From CAVTAV01 sp963732795 (GTDB lineage: Bacteria; Pseudomonadota; Alphaproteobacteria; CAVTAV01), in assembly GCA_963732795.1 (NCBI GenBank), contig CAVTAV010000007.1, positions 1-64,000 of the forward strand: a DNA stretch of 64,000 bases, read 5' to 3'. This document shows positions 36,912-46,478 of the stretch, one piece after another. Under the pieces are notes generated by a model, which was not told where the DNA came from, ran no database searches, and was given only the letters and a program-made list of their open reading frames with translations. Every line of letters begins with the position of its first letter. Position 1 is the first letter of the stretch. The translations under genes and the position numbers were made by a program.

Positions 36912-38603
36912 ATGAAACGAATTGAATATCGGGACGATGCACATATGCGACGTCGATTGACCGGCGATCGGCATTGTCGCGCATGGCAGGGAGGCGCCGC
37001 TTTCCTGGCGAGCGCAACGATTGCGGGCTTGTCCGGCCGTCGCGCATCTGGCGGCCGGCGACGCCGTCGCTGACACGGCCTTCGGCAAAATCCGGGGCGC
37101 GACGTCGAACGGCATTCATATCTTCAAGGGAGTCCGCTACGGCGCGCCCACCGGCGGGGCCAATCGGTTCATGCCGCCAAAGAATCCGGAGCCATGGGCC
37201 GGGTATTCGCGACGCGCTGCATTACGGCAACAGCGCGCCTCAGACCAATCCGAATGCGAAGGGCGGTGGCGGCGAGTTGTTCGCGCCGGTAGGCGGCGAC
37301 GAAAAGACCGCCGAAAGCGAGGACTGCCTGTTCCTCAATGTCTGGACGCCTGGTCTCAATGACGGTGGCAAGCGCCCGGTGATGGTGTGGCTCCACGGCG
37401 GCGGCTTTCTGTCGGGGTCCGGCTCTCGCAAGATCATCGCCGGCGACAACCTGGCGCGCCGGGGCAATGTCGTGGTCGTCACCTTGAACCATCGGCTCAA
37501 TGCCTTCGGGTTCAGCCATTTCGGCGATATCGGCGGACCGGAATACGCGATGTCCGGCAATGTCGGAATGTTGGATATCGTCCAGGCGCTGAAATGGGTG
37601 CGCGACAATATCGAGCGGTTCGGCGGCGACCCGTCGCGCGTCATGATTTTCGGCGAGTCCGGTGGTGGCCAGAAGGTTTCGATGCTGATGGGCTGCCCAC
37701 TCGCCAAGGGCCTGTTCCACCGCGCGGCGATCGAAAGCGGCCCCGGGATCAAGATGCTCGATCGGGACAAGGCGACGCATGTCTCCGAGGTCTATTTGAA
37801 GGAGCTTGGCCTGACTGCCGCCCGCCTGCCGGAAATTCAGAAGATGCCGACCGAGAAACTCCTCGCGGCGTTCTTCCCAGCCATGGCTAAAACCGGCGGC
37901 ATTACTGCGGGCTTCATCGACAATTTCTCGCCGGTAATCGATCCGGTGGTCCTGCCGCAGCATCCGTTCTCGCCGAAGGCGGCGCCTTACGCCGCCGACG
38001 TGCCGCTCATCATGGGTTGGAACCGTACGGAGATGACGCTGTTTGCCGATCCGGCCGCGTTCTCGATCGACGAGGCGGAGATGGTCAAGCGCATCACCGC
38101 GATCCATGGCGATGCCGCGTCACGGATTATCAAGACCTATAGAAAGAAATATCCTGACCTGTCCGCGACGGATCTGCAATTTCATCATCTGGTCCGACTA
38201 TCCGACCATGTTCTTCGAAAATCTGATCGCGGAGCGGCGCGCGGCGCAAGACCAGGCGCCGACCTATCTCTATCGCTTCGATTGGCGATCGCCGGTCCAG
38301 GGCGGCAAGTACCACACGCCGCACACGATGGAGATTCCGTTCGTATTCGACAACACCAGGGTCATGACCAGCATGACAGGCGGGACGGCCGAGGCGGCGG
38401 TGCTGGCGGCCAAAATCAGCGACGCCTGGATCGCACTGGCGACGACCGGCGATCCGAATTCGGCGAAGGGCGGGCTCCCCAACTGGAAGGCTTATTCGAC
38501 GAACGAGCGCTCGACCATGTTGATCAATACGGAAAGCCGTCTAGCCGCCGACCCCGAAATGGAAGAGCGGGCGCTGTTCGACGAGCTGTATCCGAACATC
38601 TAG
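36912..38603 (+). pseudogene. Type-B carboxylesterase, secreted, three frameshifts
   Basis: About 563 codons of an alpha/beta-hydrolase of the carboxylesterase/cholinesterase family. Reading from ATG 36912 gives an Arg-rich start and hydrophobic stretch (AAFLASATIAGLSG). The frame then changes near 37040 to AVAHLAAGDAVADTAFGKIRG (propeptide end and mature start), near 37200 to DALHYGNSAPQ, and near 38190 to SDYPTMFFENLIAE. Oxyanion LHGGGFLSGSG and nucleophile elbow FGESGGG are intact, and MEIPFVFDN near the end carries the His region. Each shift equals one inserted base. Likely hydrolyses esters in the periplasm or outside the cell; substrate unknown. Confidence 0.82.
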
Positions 38604-38650
38604 CGCCGCCGCAGGAGGGATACCTCCGACGGTGGGGGTATTGCCGCGGT

Positions 38651-38680
38651 CATACAAATCATACTAGTATGAAATGTATG
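38651..38680. promoter_or_regulatory. 30-bp near-perfect palindrome over the AbrB-type start codon
   Basis: CATACAAATCATACTAGTAT followed by GAAATGTATG is symmetrical about CTAG: the centre ATACTAGTAT (38661-38670) is a perfect palindrome, and outer CATACA/TGTATG arms match too; 13 of 15 base pairs are symmetrical. It covers the start codon of the AbrB-type regulator. MazE/AbrB-family proteins bind such symmetrical sites near their own promoters, so negative autoregulation of the regulator-ABC operon is the natural reading (inference). Confidence 0.65.
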
Positions 38681-38935
38681 ACAAAGCGCAAAGGCATGGG
38701 GCCGCCGGGCTTCGAGCTCGAGTTTCACGGCACGACCGTGGTCGGCGAGCGCGGTCAGGCGGTGATCCCGGCCGAAGCCCGCAAGGCGCACGACCTCAAA
38801 AAGGGGGACAAGCTCCTGGTTTTCAGCATGGGCGGCAATATCGTCTTCACCAAGCTCTCCGGCCTGGAGCAGTTCGAGGAGCATTTGAAGAACCGCCTCG
38901 CCGCCATCCGCGATCTGATCGAGAAGAATCGATAA
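38669..38935 (+). CDS. AbrB/MazE/SpoVT-type DNA-binding regulator
   Basis: 88 aa with a single swapped-hairpin AbrB domain: TTVVGERGQAVIPAEARKAHDLKKG (in pieces TTVVGERGQAVIP and AEARKAHDLKKGDKLLVF) followed by GGNIVFTKLSGLEQF and a helical C-terminus. ATG 38669 lies inside the palindrome; ATG 38678 and 38696 are possible alternatives because none has a clear ribosome site. It ends 1 bp before the ABC ATPase gene, so it is likely the regulator of that exporter. It is not next to a MazF/PemK toxin, so it is not a toxin-antitoxin pair here. Confidence 0.85.
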   Translation: MKCMTKRKGMGPPGFELEFHGTTVVGERGQAVIPAEARKAHDLKKGDKLLVFSMGGNIVFTKLSGLEQFEEHLKNRLAAIRDLIEKNR

Positions 38936-38936
38936 C

Positions 38937-39749
38937 ATGGACGCCACGGCCAACATCATCGAGGTCAAGAACCTCACCAAGAAGTTCGGCGATTTCACCG
39001 CCGTGAACGACATCTCCTTCGCGGTGAGGCCCGGCGAGCGCTTCGCGTTCCTGGGGCCGAACGGCGCGGGCAAGTCGACCACCATCAAGATGCTGACGAC
39101 GCTGCTGGCGCCCACCGCCGGCACGATTTCGGTCGCCGGTCACGATCCGGCGCGCGAGGCGAACGGTGTACGCAAGAGTATCGGCATCGTGTTCCAGGAT
39201 CCCTCGCTCGACGAGGACCTGACCGCCTGGGAGAACATGGAGTTTCACGGCGTACTCTACGGCGTGCCGCAATCCTTGCGCCGCGAACGGATCGATACCC
39301 TGCTCAAATTCGTCGATCTCGACAGCCGCAAGAACTCGCTGGTCAAGGAATTTTCGGGTGGCATGAAGCGCCGGCTCGAAATCGCCCGCGGGCTGCTGCA
39401 TCACCCCAAGATCATGTTTCTCGACGAGCCGACCCTCGGCCTCGATCCCCAGACCCGCAATCACATGTGGCAATACCTCCATAACCTCAATAAGGAGGAA
39501 GCGGTCACCGTGTTCTTCACGACCCATTACATGGAAGAGGCGGACCGCGTGGCCGAGCGCATCGCGGTCATCGACCATGGCAAGATCGTCGCCATCGGCT
39601 CCGGCGCGGAATTGAAGCAGCAGACCGGCAAGGAGTCGCTCGAAGACGCCTTCCTCGCACTCACCGGCCATGCCATCCGCGAGGAGGAAGCGAGCGCGGC
39701 CGATCGGTTCCGAATGATGGGCAGGGCCTGGAGGGGGCGCGGGCGATGA
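38937..39749 (+). CDS. ABC transporter ATP-binding protein (DrrA-type exporter)
   Basis: 270 aa, complete. Walker A GPNGAGKST (40-48), Q-loop FQDPSLDEDLTAWENM, signature FSGGMKRRLEIARGL, Walker B IMFLDEPTLGLDP and switch His TTHYMEEADRV. This is the DrrA/NodI-like exporter type. The C-terminus extends about 40 residues past the core. The stop overlaps the permease ATG (ATGA), so the two are translated together. Exported substrate unknown; drugs, lipids or polysaccharide precursors are possible. Confidence 0.93.
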   Translation: MDATANIIEVKNLTKKFGDFTAVNDISFAVRPGERFAFLGPNGAGKSTTIKMLTTLLAPTAGTISVAGHDPAREANGVRKSIGIVFQDPSLDEDLTAWENMEFHGVLYGVPQSLRRERIDTLLKFVDLDSRKNSLVKEFSGGMKRRLEIARGLLHHPKIMFLDEPTLGLDPQTRNHMWQYLHNLNKEEAVTVFFTTHYMEEADRVAERIAVIDHGKIVAIGSGAELKQQTGKESLEDAFLALTGHAIREEEASAADRFRMMGRAWRGRGR

Positions 39750-40492
39750 GCACGGTCTATATCATGTGGCTCCGGGAGCTGAAGAAATTCTTCCGCAATC
39801 GCTCGCGCGTGATCGGCGCGCTGGGCCAGCCGCTCCTGTTTCTGCTGGCCTTCGGCTATGGCTTCGGCGCGGTGTTCCGCGCCGCCGGGGAGGGCGATTA
39901 CATTCAGTTCCTGGCTCCCGGCATCATCGGGATGTCGATCATCTTCGGCTCGATCTTCAACGGCATGTCCCTGATATGGGATCGCCAGTTCGGTTTCCTC
40001 AAGGAAACGCTTGTCGCGCCCGTGCCGCGCTTTTCGATCATGTTCGGCCGGACCCTTGGCGGCGCGACGACGGCGGCTTTGCAGGGCTGCGTGGTTCTGG
40101 CGATCACCTTCGTTGCCGGCTTTCACCCCGAAAATTGGGTGCTCATTCCAGCCGCAATCCTGGTGATGGTGCTGATGGGGCTCGTCTTTGCCGCGCTCGG
40201 TCTGATGTTCGGCTCGCTCCTGACCGATATGCAGGGTTTCCAGCTCATCATGAACTTCATGGTGATGCCGCTGTTCTTCCTGTCCGGCGCCCTGTTCCCG
40301 CTGAAGGGCGTGCCGACGGTCATGCTCTGGATCGCCCGCGTCGACCCGGTCGCTTACGGCGTCGACGCCATGCGCATCCTGCTGATCGGCCAGGGCCAGT
40401 TCAGCCTCGTCGAGGATCTCGCGATCTCGGCCGCTTTCGCGCTTGTCTTCCTGACCCTGGGATCGCGCTTCTTCGCAAAGATTCAGATCTGA
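39746..40492 (+). CDS. ABC-2 type transporter permease
   Basis: 248 aa with about six membrane helices and the ABC-2 architecture. The N-terminal WLRELKKFFRNRSRVIGALGQP coupling region is followed by hydrophobic helices; LAPGIIGMSIIFGSIFNG and the C-terminal PLFFLSGALFPLKGVP are family signatures. It works as the membrane half of the exporter, probably as a homodimer, with the DrrA-type ATPase whose stop it overlaps. It ends 8 bp before a REP-like inverted repeat. Confidence 0.92.
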   Translation: MSTVYIMWLRELKKFFRNRSRVIGALGQPLLFLLAFGYGFGAVFRAAGEGDYIQFLAPGIIGMSIIFGSIFNGMSLIWDRQFGFLKETLVAPVPRFSIMFGRTLGGATTAALQGCVVLAITFVAGFHPENWVLIPAAILVMVLMGLVFAALGLMFGSLLTDMQGFQLIMNFMVMPLFFLSGALFPLKGVPTVMLWIARVDPVAYGVDAMRILLIGQGQFSLVEDLAISAAFALVFLTLGSRFFAKIQI

Positions 40493-40499
40493 CCGCCGC

Positions 40500-40568
40500 G
40501 TCATTGCGAGCACAGCGAAGCAATCCAGGTTGGCTGGATCGCCGCGGCGCTTTGCGCCTCGCGATGAC
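40500..40568. repeat. REP-like palindromic repeat (family A)
   Basis: A 69-bp imperfect palindrome between two convergent genes, with outer arms GTCATTGCGAG and CTCGCGATGAC and inner CAATCCAGG / CTGGATCGCCGCG around a TTGG loop. The same outer and inner arms occur at 47691-47768. Sequences of this type (GTCATTGCGAG with CAATCCAG) are dispersed in alphaproteobacterial genomes and often act as bidirectional terminators. Confidence 0.75.
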
Positions 40569-40576
40569 GCTTGAGG

Positions 40577-41332
40577 TCATGCCGACGCGGCGATACCGCC
40601 GTCGACGTTCAGGATATCGCCGTTGATGAAGCTCGCCTCGTCGCTCAAGAGGAAGGCGATGGCGTTGGCGTTGTCCTGCTCGTGGCCGAGGCGGCGGAGC
40701 GGGATCGTGCGGCCGCGGCGCTCGTATTCTTCCCTGCTGTTGAGGCCGACCGCGCCGGGCGTCGGGACGGAGCCGGGCGCGACGGCGTTGACTCTCACGC
40801 CGCGGGGGCCGAGTTCGGCGGCGAGGGTCTTGGTCAGGGTCACGGTCGCGCCTTTGACGAGGCTGTAGACGGCCGTTCCGGGAAAGCCGCGATAGGCAAC
40901 CGGCGAGGCCATGTTGATGATGTTGCCACCGCGTTCGGGATCCATGTGGCGGAGAAGCGCCTGCGCGCCCCAGATCGGCGCCTTGAGGCCGACGCCCAGC
41001 ATCTTTTCCAGGACATCGTTCTCGACCTTTTCGATCGGCTCGTAGCGGAGCAGCATGGCATTGTTGATGACCACGTCGATGCGCCCGGCCTGTTTCGCGA
41101 AATCCGCCGCAGCCTTCTCGAAGATGGCCTTGTCGGACACGTCGCCGGCATAGGCATAGGCCTTGCCACCGGCCTTCTCGACCTCGGTTCGCGTTTCCTC
41201 CGCCGCGTTGCCGTCGAGATCGATCACGCCCAGCACGGCGCCGCATTTCGCGAGATGGACCGCGACCGAACGTCCGAGCCCGCGGCCTGCGCCGGTGACG
41301 AATACGCATTTGTCCTTGAGATCGGGAAGCAT
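40577..41332 (-). CDS. SDR-family oxidoreductase
   Basis: 251-aa classical short-chain dehydrogenase. CVFVTGAGRGLGRSVAVHL gives the cofactor site, NNAMLLRYEPIE the middle, and YSLVK the catalytic Tyr/Lys with the catalytic Ser in NMASPVAYRG. C-terminal NGDILNVDGGIA is the usual ending. ATG 41332 is preferred since the frame runs upstream into the CrtI-like gene without homology. Last gene of a leftward trio with a small protein and the CrtI-like oxidoreductase. Substrate unknown. Confidence 0.9.
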   Translation of the reverse strand: MLPDLKDKCVFVTGAGRGLGRSVAVHLAKCGAVLGVIDLDGNAAEETRTEVEKAGGKAYAYAGDVSDKAIFEKAAADFAKQAGRIDVVINNAMLLRYEPIEKVENDVLEKMLGVGLKAPIWGAQALLRHMDPERGGNIINMASPVAYRGFPGTAVYSLVKGATVTLTKTLAAELGPRGVRVNAVAPGSVPTPGAVGLNSREEYERRGRTIPLRRLGHEQDNANAIAFLLSDEASFINGDILNVDGGIAASA

Positions 41333-41342
41333 CGCTTTGTCC

Positions 41343-41553
41343 TTATTTGCTGTGCCGGAAAACGAAAGGTGAGCAGGAACAGCACCAGCTTGAGGTTCAA
41401 GAGCTTCAGCCCCTTGCGGGCCTCCTCGGGCGTGAGGCGCGCCTGCATCGGCATGGTGCCGAAGACCTTGCCCTTGATGACGAGCGCGTTGCCGTCGCGA
41501 TCGAGCGACTTCACCTCCATCAGCTCGCTTTTGTCCTTGGAGAAGATCTTCAT
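41343..41553 (-). pseudogene. Small conserved-looking protein, probably frameshifted at the C-terminus
   Basis: Begins ATG 41553, overlapping the CrtI-like gene stop (TGATG), and reads MKIFSKDKSELMEVKSLDRD, then VIKGKVFGTMPMQARLTPEEARKGLKLLNLK. In this frame there is no stop before the SDR gene; one extra T in the TTTT run near 41366 would instead give a protein ending FRHSK at TAA 41343, about 70 aa and ending just before the SDR start. I do not recognise a named domain; the shape suggests a small beta/alpha protein associated with the CrtI-like enzyme. Confidence 0.55.
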
Positions 41554-43136
41554 CAGCGCTGGCCGACCTTGTCGAAGTCGAGATCCATGTCGTCGAACAT
41601 GCGGATGGCCGTCGCGCGGCCCGCGCCGAACACGCCGCCGCCGGGGCTCTGGAACGGCCCGACGAGATAGAGCCTCTCGACGCTCGGCACCGTGTTCTGG
41701 CCGAGCTCCGGCGTCGGGCGGTGTGCGCCGGACTGATACATATAGGGCGCGATGCCGTGGATGTCGCCATGCCGGAAGCTCGGCGAGGTGCGCTCCATGT
41801 CCAGCGGGCTGTCGGAGTGATAGGCGATGATGTTGTCGGGCGTCAGGTTCGAGATATAGGGCTGCATCCGCGCGATCATCTTCTCGACATGCTCGGTCTT
41901 GCCAGCGCCGTCCCAATAGGCCGGTCCGCCGTTGGGATGGTTGTAGGGCACGTAGTCCCAGACCTGCACCGTCGCCTTGCCTTCGGGTGCGCGGCTCGGA
42001 TCGAACTGGGTCAGGGAGCCGAGGCCGATCATGGAACGATCGGGGAGCCGGCCATAGCGCAACTGATCGAAGAAATGCCGGATGTCGTCCACTTTGGGCG
42101 GCAATAGCTCGATCATATAGCCGTTGTTGACGTGATCGCCTGCCCGGAACTTCAACGGCTCGTTCAGCGCGGCATGGATCGTGATGCAGCAGTTCTCGGA
42201 AATCTTGGTATGGGCCGCGCGCGACGCGACGCCTTCGTCGATCCCCTCGACTAAGGTGCCCAAAAGATGCGGATGGATGGCGCCGATAATACCGTCCTTG
42301 GCCGCGAATTCCTCGCCGTTCGCCGTCCGCACGCCCGAGGCGCGGCCGTCCTTGGTCAGCACGCGCGTGACCTCGGTATCGGCCCGCACCTCGCCGCCAT
42401 GATCCTCGATGAATTTGATCAGCGCCGCCGTCAATTGGCCGCTGCCGCCGATCGGGCAGCCGAAGCCGTAAGCCTCGGTAAAGCCGAGAAACACGAACAG
42501 GCCGATACCCGTGCCGAGCTCTTCCGGCCCGGTCAGGTTCTCGCCGATCAGGCGGGTGAAATGGATGCGGACCTTCTCGTTCTCGAAATATTCGGTGATC
42601 AGGTCGTAGCAACTCCGCATCATCACCGTCATGATTTCCTGGCCTTCGAGGCTCTGGTCCATCATGGCGTAGCTCGCGCCCATGGGGACGGGCGGGCTGT
42701 AGAGCGTGGCCGCGATCATCGGCAGCTATTTCGCGGCGGTCTCCGAGAGCCGCATGAAGGCGTCGGCATCCTTCTGGGAGTGCCTAGCGATATCGGCGCG
42801 GGTGCGCTCGGGGTCGCGGTAGATGCCGATGGTGTCGCCGTCCTCGAAGACCGAGATGAAGGGCATGTCGGGAAAGACGTATTCGAGGCCGTATTTCGAT
42901 TTGAGGCCCAGTTCATCATCCTTCAGCAGCGGATTCCCCTGGATGAAGATATGGGCCATGCTGTGCTGGTCGTGCAGGAAGCCCGGCTTGGTCAATTCGC
43001 GCGTCACCACGCCGCCGCCGAACCAGGAATTTCGCTCCAGGACCAGGACGGATTTGCCCGCCGCGGCGAGATAGGCGGCGGCGACAAGGCCGTTATGGCC
43101 GGAGCCGATGGCGACGATATCGTAGCTTGAAGACAT
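41553..43136 (-). pseudogene. CrtI/phytoene-desaturase-like FAD oxidoreductase, interrupted by in-frame TAG
   Basis: About 527 codons of a COG1233-type flavoprotein. VAIGSGHNGLVAAAYLAAAG (FAD-binding) is at the N-terminus, VTRELTKPGFLHD follows, and the C-terminus has LYLVGPFQSPGGGVFGAGRA. TAG at 42728-42726 stops the frame after TAAK; the same frame continues at LPMIAATLYSPPVPMGASYAM without shift, down to TGA 41553. A single C-to-T change of CAG would explain it. Not a carotenoid gene by context: no crtB, crtE or cyclase nearby. Related proteins act on retinoid-like or unknown hydrophobic substrates. It overlaps the small gene and is transcribed with the SDR. Confidence 0.85.
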
Positions 43137-43266
43137 GACGGTGCTGCACTCCCCTGCGCTTTAAGGCGGCGCTATTCTGGCAACTCCCCCGCGCCCCCGC
43201 AATGCTTCGATGACGAGGGTGACACAGGAGTCGCCATGCGGGGCTCAGCCTGTATAATGGCGCGCG

Positions 43267-45300
43267 ATGCGACAGAACGACACGCCGAAAAAGCTCGATA
43301 TCAATCCACCCGTCTTTCTGATTTCCGCTGCGGCGATCCTGGGGATTTCGCTCTTCGGGGTTTCGGCGCCGAAGCGCGCGGCGGTCATTTTCCAGTGGGT
43401 TCAGGACGAGATCGTCCAGCGTTTCGGCTGGTTCTACGTCCTCGTCGTCGCGATCTTCATCGTCGTCATGGTCGGGCTGGCCCTGAGCCGCTACGGCCAT
43501 ATCAAGCTCGGCCCGGACGACGCCGAGCCGGACTACAGCTATACCTCGTGGTTCGCGATGTTGTTCAGCGCGGGTATGGGCATCGGGCTCGTGTTCTACG
43601 GCGTCGCCGAGCCGATCCTGCATTACATGAATCCGCCGACCGGCCCCGGCCAGACCTTGGACGCCGCGCGTCAGGCCATGGTCATCACCTTCTTCCATTG
43701 GGGAATCCACGCCTGGGCGATTTATGCGGTGATCGGGCTGTCGATCGCGTTCTTTTCGTTCCGTCACAAGCTGCCGCTCACCATCCGCTCCTCGCTCTAT
43801 CCGATCTTGGGCGAGCGGATTCACGGGCCGGCCGGCCATGCGGTCGATATCTTCGCGGTGCTCGGCACCATGTTCGGCGTCGCGACGTCGCTCGGCATCG
43901 GCGTCATGCAGGTCAATGCCGGTCTCAATTATCTGTTCGGCCTGCCGACGAGCCTGACGATGCAGGTGGTGCTGATCGCCGTCATCACGCTGATGGCCAC
44001 CGCCTCGGTCGTCTCCGGCCTCGATGTCGGGATCAGGCGCCTCAGCGAGCTCAATCTCTTCCTCGCCATCATCTTCGTCCTGTTCGTGCTGATCGCGGGG
44101 CCTACGCTGTTCCTATTGAACGCGCTGGTGCAGAACGCCGGGCAATATATGTCCCAAATCGTTGGCATGACGTTCCGGCTGTTCGCCTATAAGCCGAACG
44201 ATTGGATCGGCGGCTGGACCTTGTTCTATTGGGGCTGGTGGATTTCCTGGTCGCCCTTCGTCGGCATGTTCATCGCGCGGGTCTCTCGCGGGCGGACGGT
44301 GCGCGAATTCATCATCGGCGTGCTCCTGGTTCCGACGCTTCTGACCTTCATCTGGATGACCGTGTTCGGCAATACCGCGATCCAGCTCGACATGACGGCG
44401 GGCGGCGCGATCATCGGCCAGGAAGCGCAGAACAACGCGCCGGTCGCCCTGTTCGCCATGCTTCAGCAACTGCCCTGGTCGACCTTCAGCGCCGCTATCG
44501 GCACGCTGATGGTCATCACCTTCTTCGTGACCTCGTCGGATTCGGCGTCGCTGGTGATCGATATGATCGCCTCGGGCGGCCATGAGAATCCGCCGATCTG
44601 GCAGCGCGTCTTCTGGGCCCTGACCGAGGGATTCGTGGCGGCCGCGTTGCTGATCGCGGGCGGCTCAAGCGCGCTTCAGACCGGCGCCATCGCCACCGCG
44701 CTGCCCTTCGCCGTGGTGATGCTGTTCATCTGTTACGGGCTCTGGAAGGGCCTCCGCATGGAGGGCGGGCGGCGCATGATCCGCGAGTTCACCCCGCCGC
44801 CGACCATCCCGATCACCGGGACGCTCGCGAGCTGGGAGAACCGCCTCAAGAATGCGCTCCGGCATCGCGGCGAGGCCGACGTGAAGCGTTTCCTCGCCGA
44901 AACGGTCGCTCCCGCGTTGCAGACCGTGAAATCCGAGCTCGAAAAGCAGGGGCTTACCGTCCGGCTCGATCGCGGCACCGACGAGGTCGGTCTCAAGGTG
45001 CTTTATAACGGCGCGACCGACTTCCATTACGACGTGAAGCTGGTCGATTACATGGTGCCGGAATTCGCCTTCCCCGAAATGCCGTCAGCCCGCGACCAGC
45101 ACCACCACTACCGCGCCGACGTGTTCCTCCTCGAAGGCCCGCAGCACTACAACATCATGGGCAACACCAAGGAGCAGGTCATCGCCGACGTCGTCTCCCA
45201 GTTCGAGAAGCACATGCACTTCCTGCATCTCGACCCGGTGACCGCAGGGATAGGTGTAGGTCTCAGGCGGTCTTCACATCCACCGCCTCGAGGAACTTGA
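43267..45300 (+). CDS. BCCT-family (choline/betaine/carnitine) transporter
   Basis: 677 aa, about 12 membrane helices and a 150-residue cytoplasmic C-terminal domain. Family marks are YSYTSWFAMLFSAGMGIGLVF, FFHWGIHAWAIYAVIG and the aromatic WWISWSPFVGMFIARVSRGR segment. Length and the long C-terminal tail are typical of BetT-like choline symporters. The last 20 residues (GLRRSSHPPPRG) look unrelated and overlap the convergent ABM gene; the natural end may be near 45250 in the next frame (TAG), so a single-base error near the 3' end is possible. Proton- or sodium-driven import of choline or glycine betaine is the likely role. Confidence 0.88.
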   Translation: MRQNDTPKKLDINPPVFLISAAAILGISLFGVSAPKRAAVIFQWVQDEIVQRFGWFYVLVVAIFIVVMVGLALSRYGHIKLGPDDAEPDYSYTSWFAMLFSAGMGIGLVFYGVAEPILHYMNPPTGPGQTLDAARQAMVITFFHWGIHAWAIYAVIGLSIAFFSFRHKLPLTIRSSLYPILGERIHGPAGHAVDIFAVLGTMFGVATSLGIGVMQVNAGLNYLFGLPTSLTMQVVLIAVITLMATASVVSGLDVGIRRLSELNLFLAIIFVLFVLIAGPTLFLLNALVQNAGQYMSQIVGMTFRLFAYKPNDWIGGWTLFYWGWWISWSPFVGMFIARVSRGRTVREFIIGVLLVPTLLTFIWMTVFGNTAIQLDMTAGGAIIGQEAQNNAPVALFAMLQQLPWSTFSAAIGTLMVITFFVTSSDSASLVIDMIASGGHENPPIWQRVFWALTEGFVAAALLIAGGSSALQTGAIATALPFAVVMLFICYGLWKGLRMEGGRRMIREFTPPPTIPITGTLASWENRLKNALRHRGEADVKRFLAETVAPALQTVKSELEKQGLTVRLDRGTDEVGLKVLYNGATDFHYDVKLVDYMVPEFAFPEMPSARDQHHHYRADVFLLEGPQHYNIMGNTKEQVIADVVSQFEKHMHFLHLDPVTAGIGVGLRRSSHPPPRGT

Positions 45301-45566
45301 CCTCGACCGGTTTGCCCAGCAAGTCCGGGATCGTCGCCCGGTAGTTCTTGTAATAGTCCATGCTGCGATGGTGCTCGACGGCGGCCTGGTCGTCATAGAC
45401 CTCGTAGATATGCAAGGACGGCTCGTCGCCGGGCAGGCGGTGGAGGTTGTAGACGCGGCAGCCGGGCTCGGTGCGGGTGTGCTTGACCATGTCGACGAGG
45501 ATGGCCTCGGCTTCGGCCAGCTTGTCGGGCTTGCGGATAGAAGCTCGCGAAGACGCAGACGGGCAT
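45263..45566 (-). pseudogene. Antibiotic-biosynthesis-monooxygenase (ABM) domain protein, frameshifted near start
   Basis: About 101 codons. A strong AGGAG ribosome site lies 8-9 nt before ATG 45566, which opens MPVCVFASF; one extra T near 45540 shifts the frame, and reading continues as KPDKLAEAEAILVDMVKH and RTEPGCRVYNLHRLPGD to 45263. The fold is a small dimeric alpha-beta barrel with HxxEPGCRVYNL typical of putative quinol monooxygenases. First or last gene of the leftward catabolic cluster. Overlaps the BCCT end by 38 bp. Confidence 0.75.
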
Positions 45567-45591
45567 TCTTTTGTCTCCTTTTCGGCCGCTT

Positions 45592-46476
45592 TCAGCCGCG
45601 CGGCATCATGGTTCTGAGTTTTTCGGTCATTTTCCGGCGCCGTTCCTCGAAATCGAGCCGCGCCTGGGACGCCTTCTGGTCGACCGGGAAGGCGTTCAGG
45701 ATGTCGTCGAACAGGGCCTGAACCTCTTCCTTGAACTCGCCATGCGGCAGGATATAGGGCTCGTTCTTCCGGATGCCCTCCAGCACCACCTCGCCGACCT
45801 CCAGCGGGTCCATCGCGCCTTCCATGGTGTTGAACATGGCGTTCGGATCGCCTTCGCGGGCGAGCGGCGTTTTGTCCTCGGGTGTCGGGCCCTGGAGGAT
45901 GCGGGTCGCGGTGAGGCCGGGGCAGAGGAGCGAGACGCCGATATTGTGCTGGGCGAGAGTGAGCCGCAAAGACTCGGTCAGGCCCCGCACGGCGAATTTC
46001 GACGTCGTATAGGCGCCGCCTTCATTGGGCAGCGGCACGATCCCGGCCATGGACGAGGTGTTCACGATGTGGCCGCCCTCGCCATGGGCGATCATGCGCT
46101 CGGCGAAGACTTTCACGCCGTTCACCACACCGCCGAAATTGATGCCGAGAACCCGGTCCCAATCGTCGAAATCGGGATCGTCCGCCGATCCGCCGCCGCT
46201 GACGCCGGCATTGTTGCAGAGCACATGAACCTTGCCGAACACGCGCTCCGCTTCGTCGGCTGCCCGCTTTACATCGGCGCGCTCGGAGACGTCGAGCTTG
46301 ATGAAATGGACGGCGTTGGAGCCCTTGAGCTCAGCCTTCACTTCATCGAGATGGGCCTGGTTGACGTCCGCAACGACCACCTTCATGCCGGCCTTGAGGA
46401 AGGTCCGCACGATGCCGTAGCCGATGCCGCTCGCGCCCCCGGTGACGAACGCGACCTTGCCTTCGAAGTCCTTCAT
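45592..46476 (-). CDS. SDR-family oxidoreductase
   Basis: 294 aa. VAFVTGGASGIGYGIV at residues 8-23, NNAGVSGGGSADD, TSSMAGIVPLPNEGGAYTTSK with catalytic Ser and Y-T-T-S-K, and a long C-terminal tail (LFDDILNAFPVDQKASQARL) beyond the core. ATG 46476 starts 2 bp after the P450 stop, so the two are coupled. A dehydrogenase for an alcohol formed by the adjacent P450 or GMC enzyme is plausible. Intact frame. Confidence 0.9.
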   Translation of the reverse strand: MKDFEGKVAFVTGGASGIGYGIVRTFLKAGMKVVVADVNQAHLDEVKAELKGSNAVHFIKLDVSERADVKRAADEAERVFGKVHVLCNNAGVSGGGSADDPDFDDWDRVLGINFGGVVNGVKVFAERMIAHGEGGHIVNTSSMAGIVPLPNEGGAYTTSKFAVRGLTESLRLTLAQHNIGVSLLCPGLTATRILQGPTPEDKTPLAREGDPNAMFNTMEGAMDPLEVGEVVLEGIRKNEPYILPHGEFKEEVQALFDDILNAFPVDQKASQARLDFEERRRKMTEKLRTMMPRG

Positions 46477-46478
46477 GG

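Noticed and set aside
38669..38935. MazE antitoxin of a toxin-antitoxin pair
   Set aside because: No MazF/PemK/VapC-like toxin follows; the next genes are an ABC exporter.
5387..43136. Stop-codon reassignment or selenocysteine/pyrrolysine use
   Set aside because: TAG, TGA and TAA all serve as ordinary stops for intact genes here, and no UGA-insertion stem-loop or related machinery is visible.
41553..43136. Carotenoid biosynthesis
   Set aside because: A CrtI-like fold alone without phytoene synthase or GGPP synthase nearby is not evidence for carotenoids.
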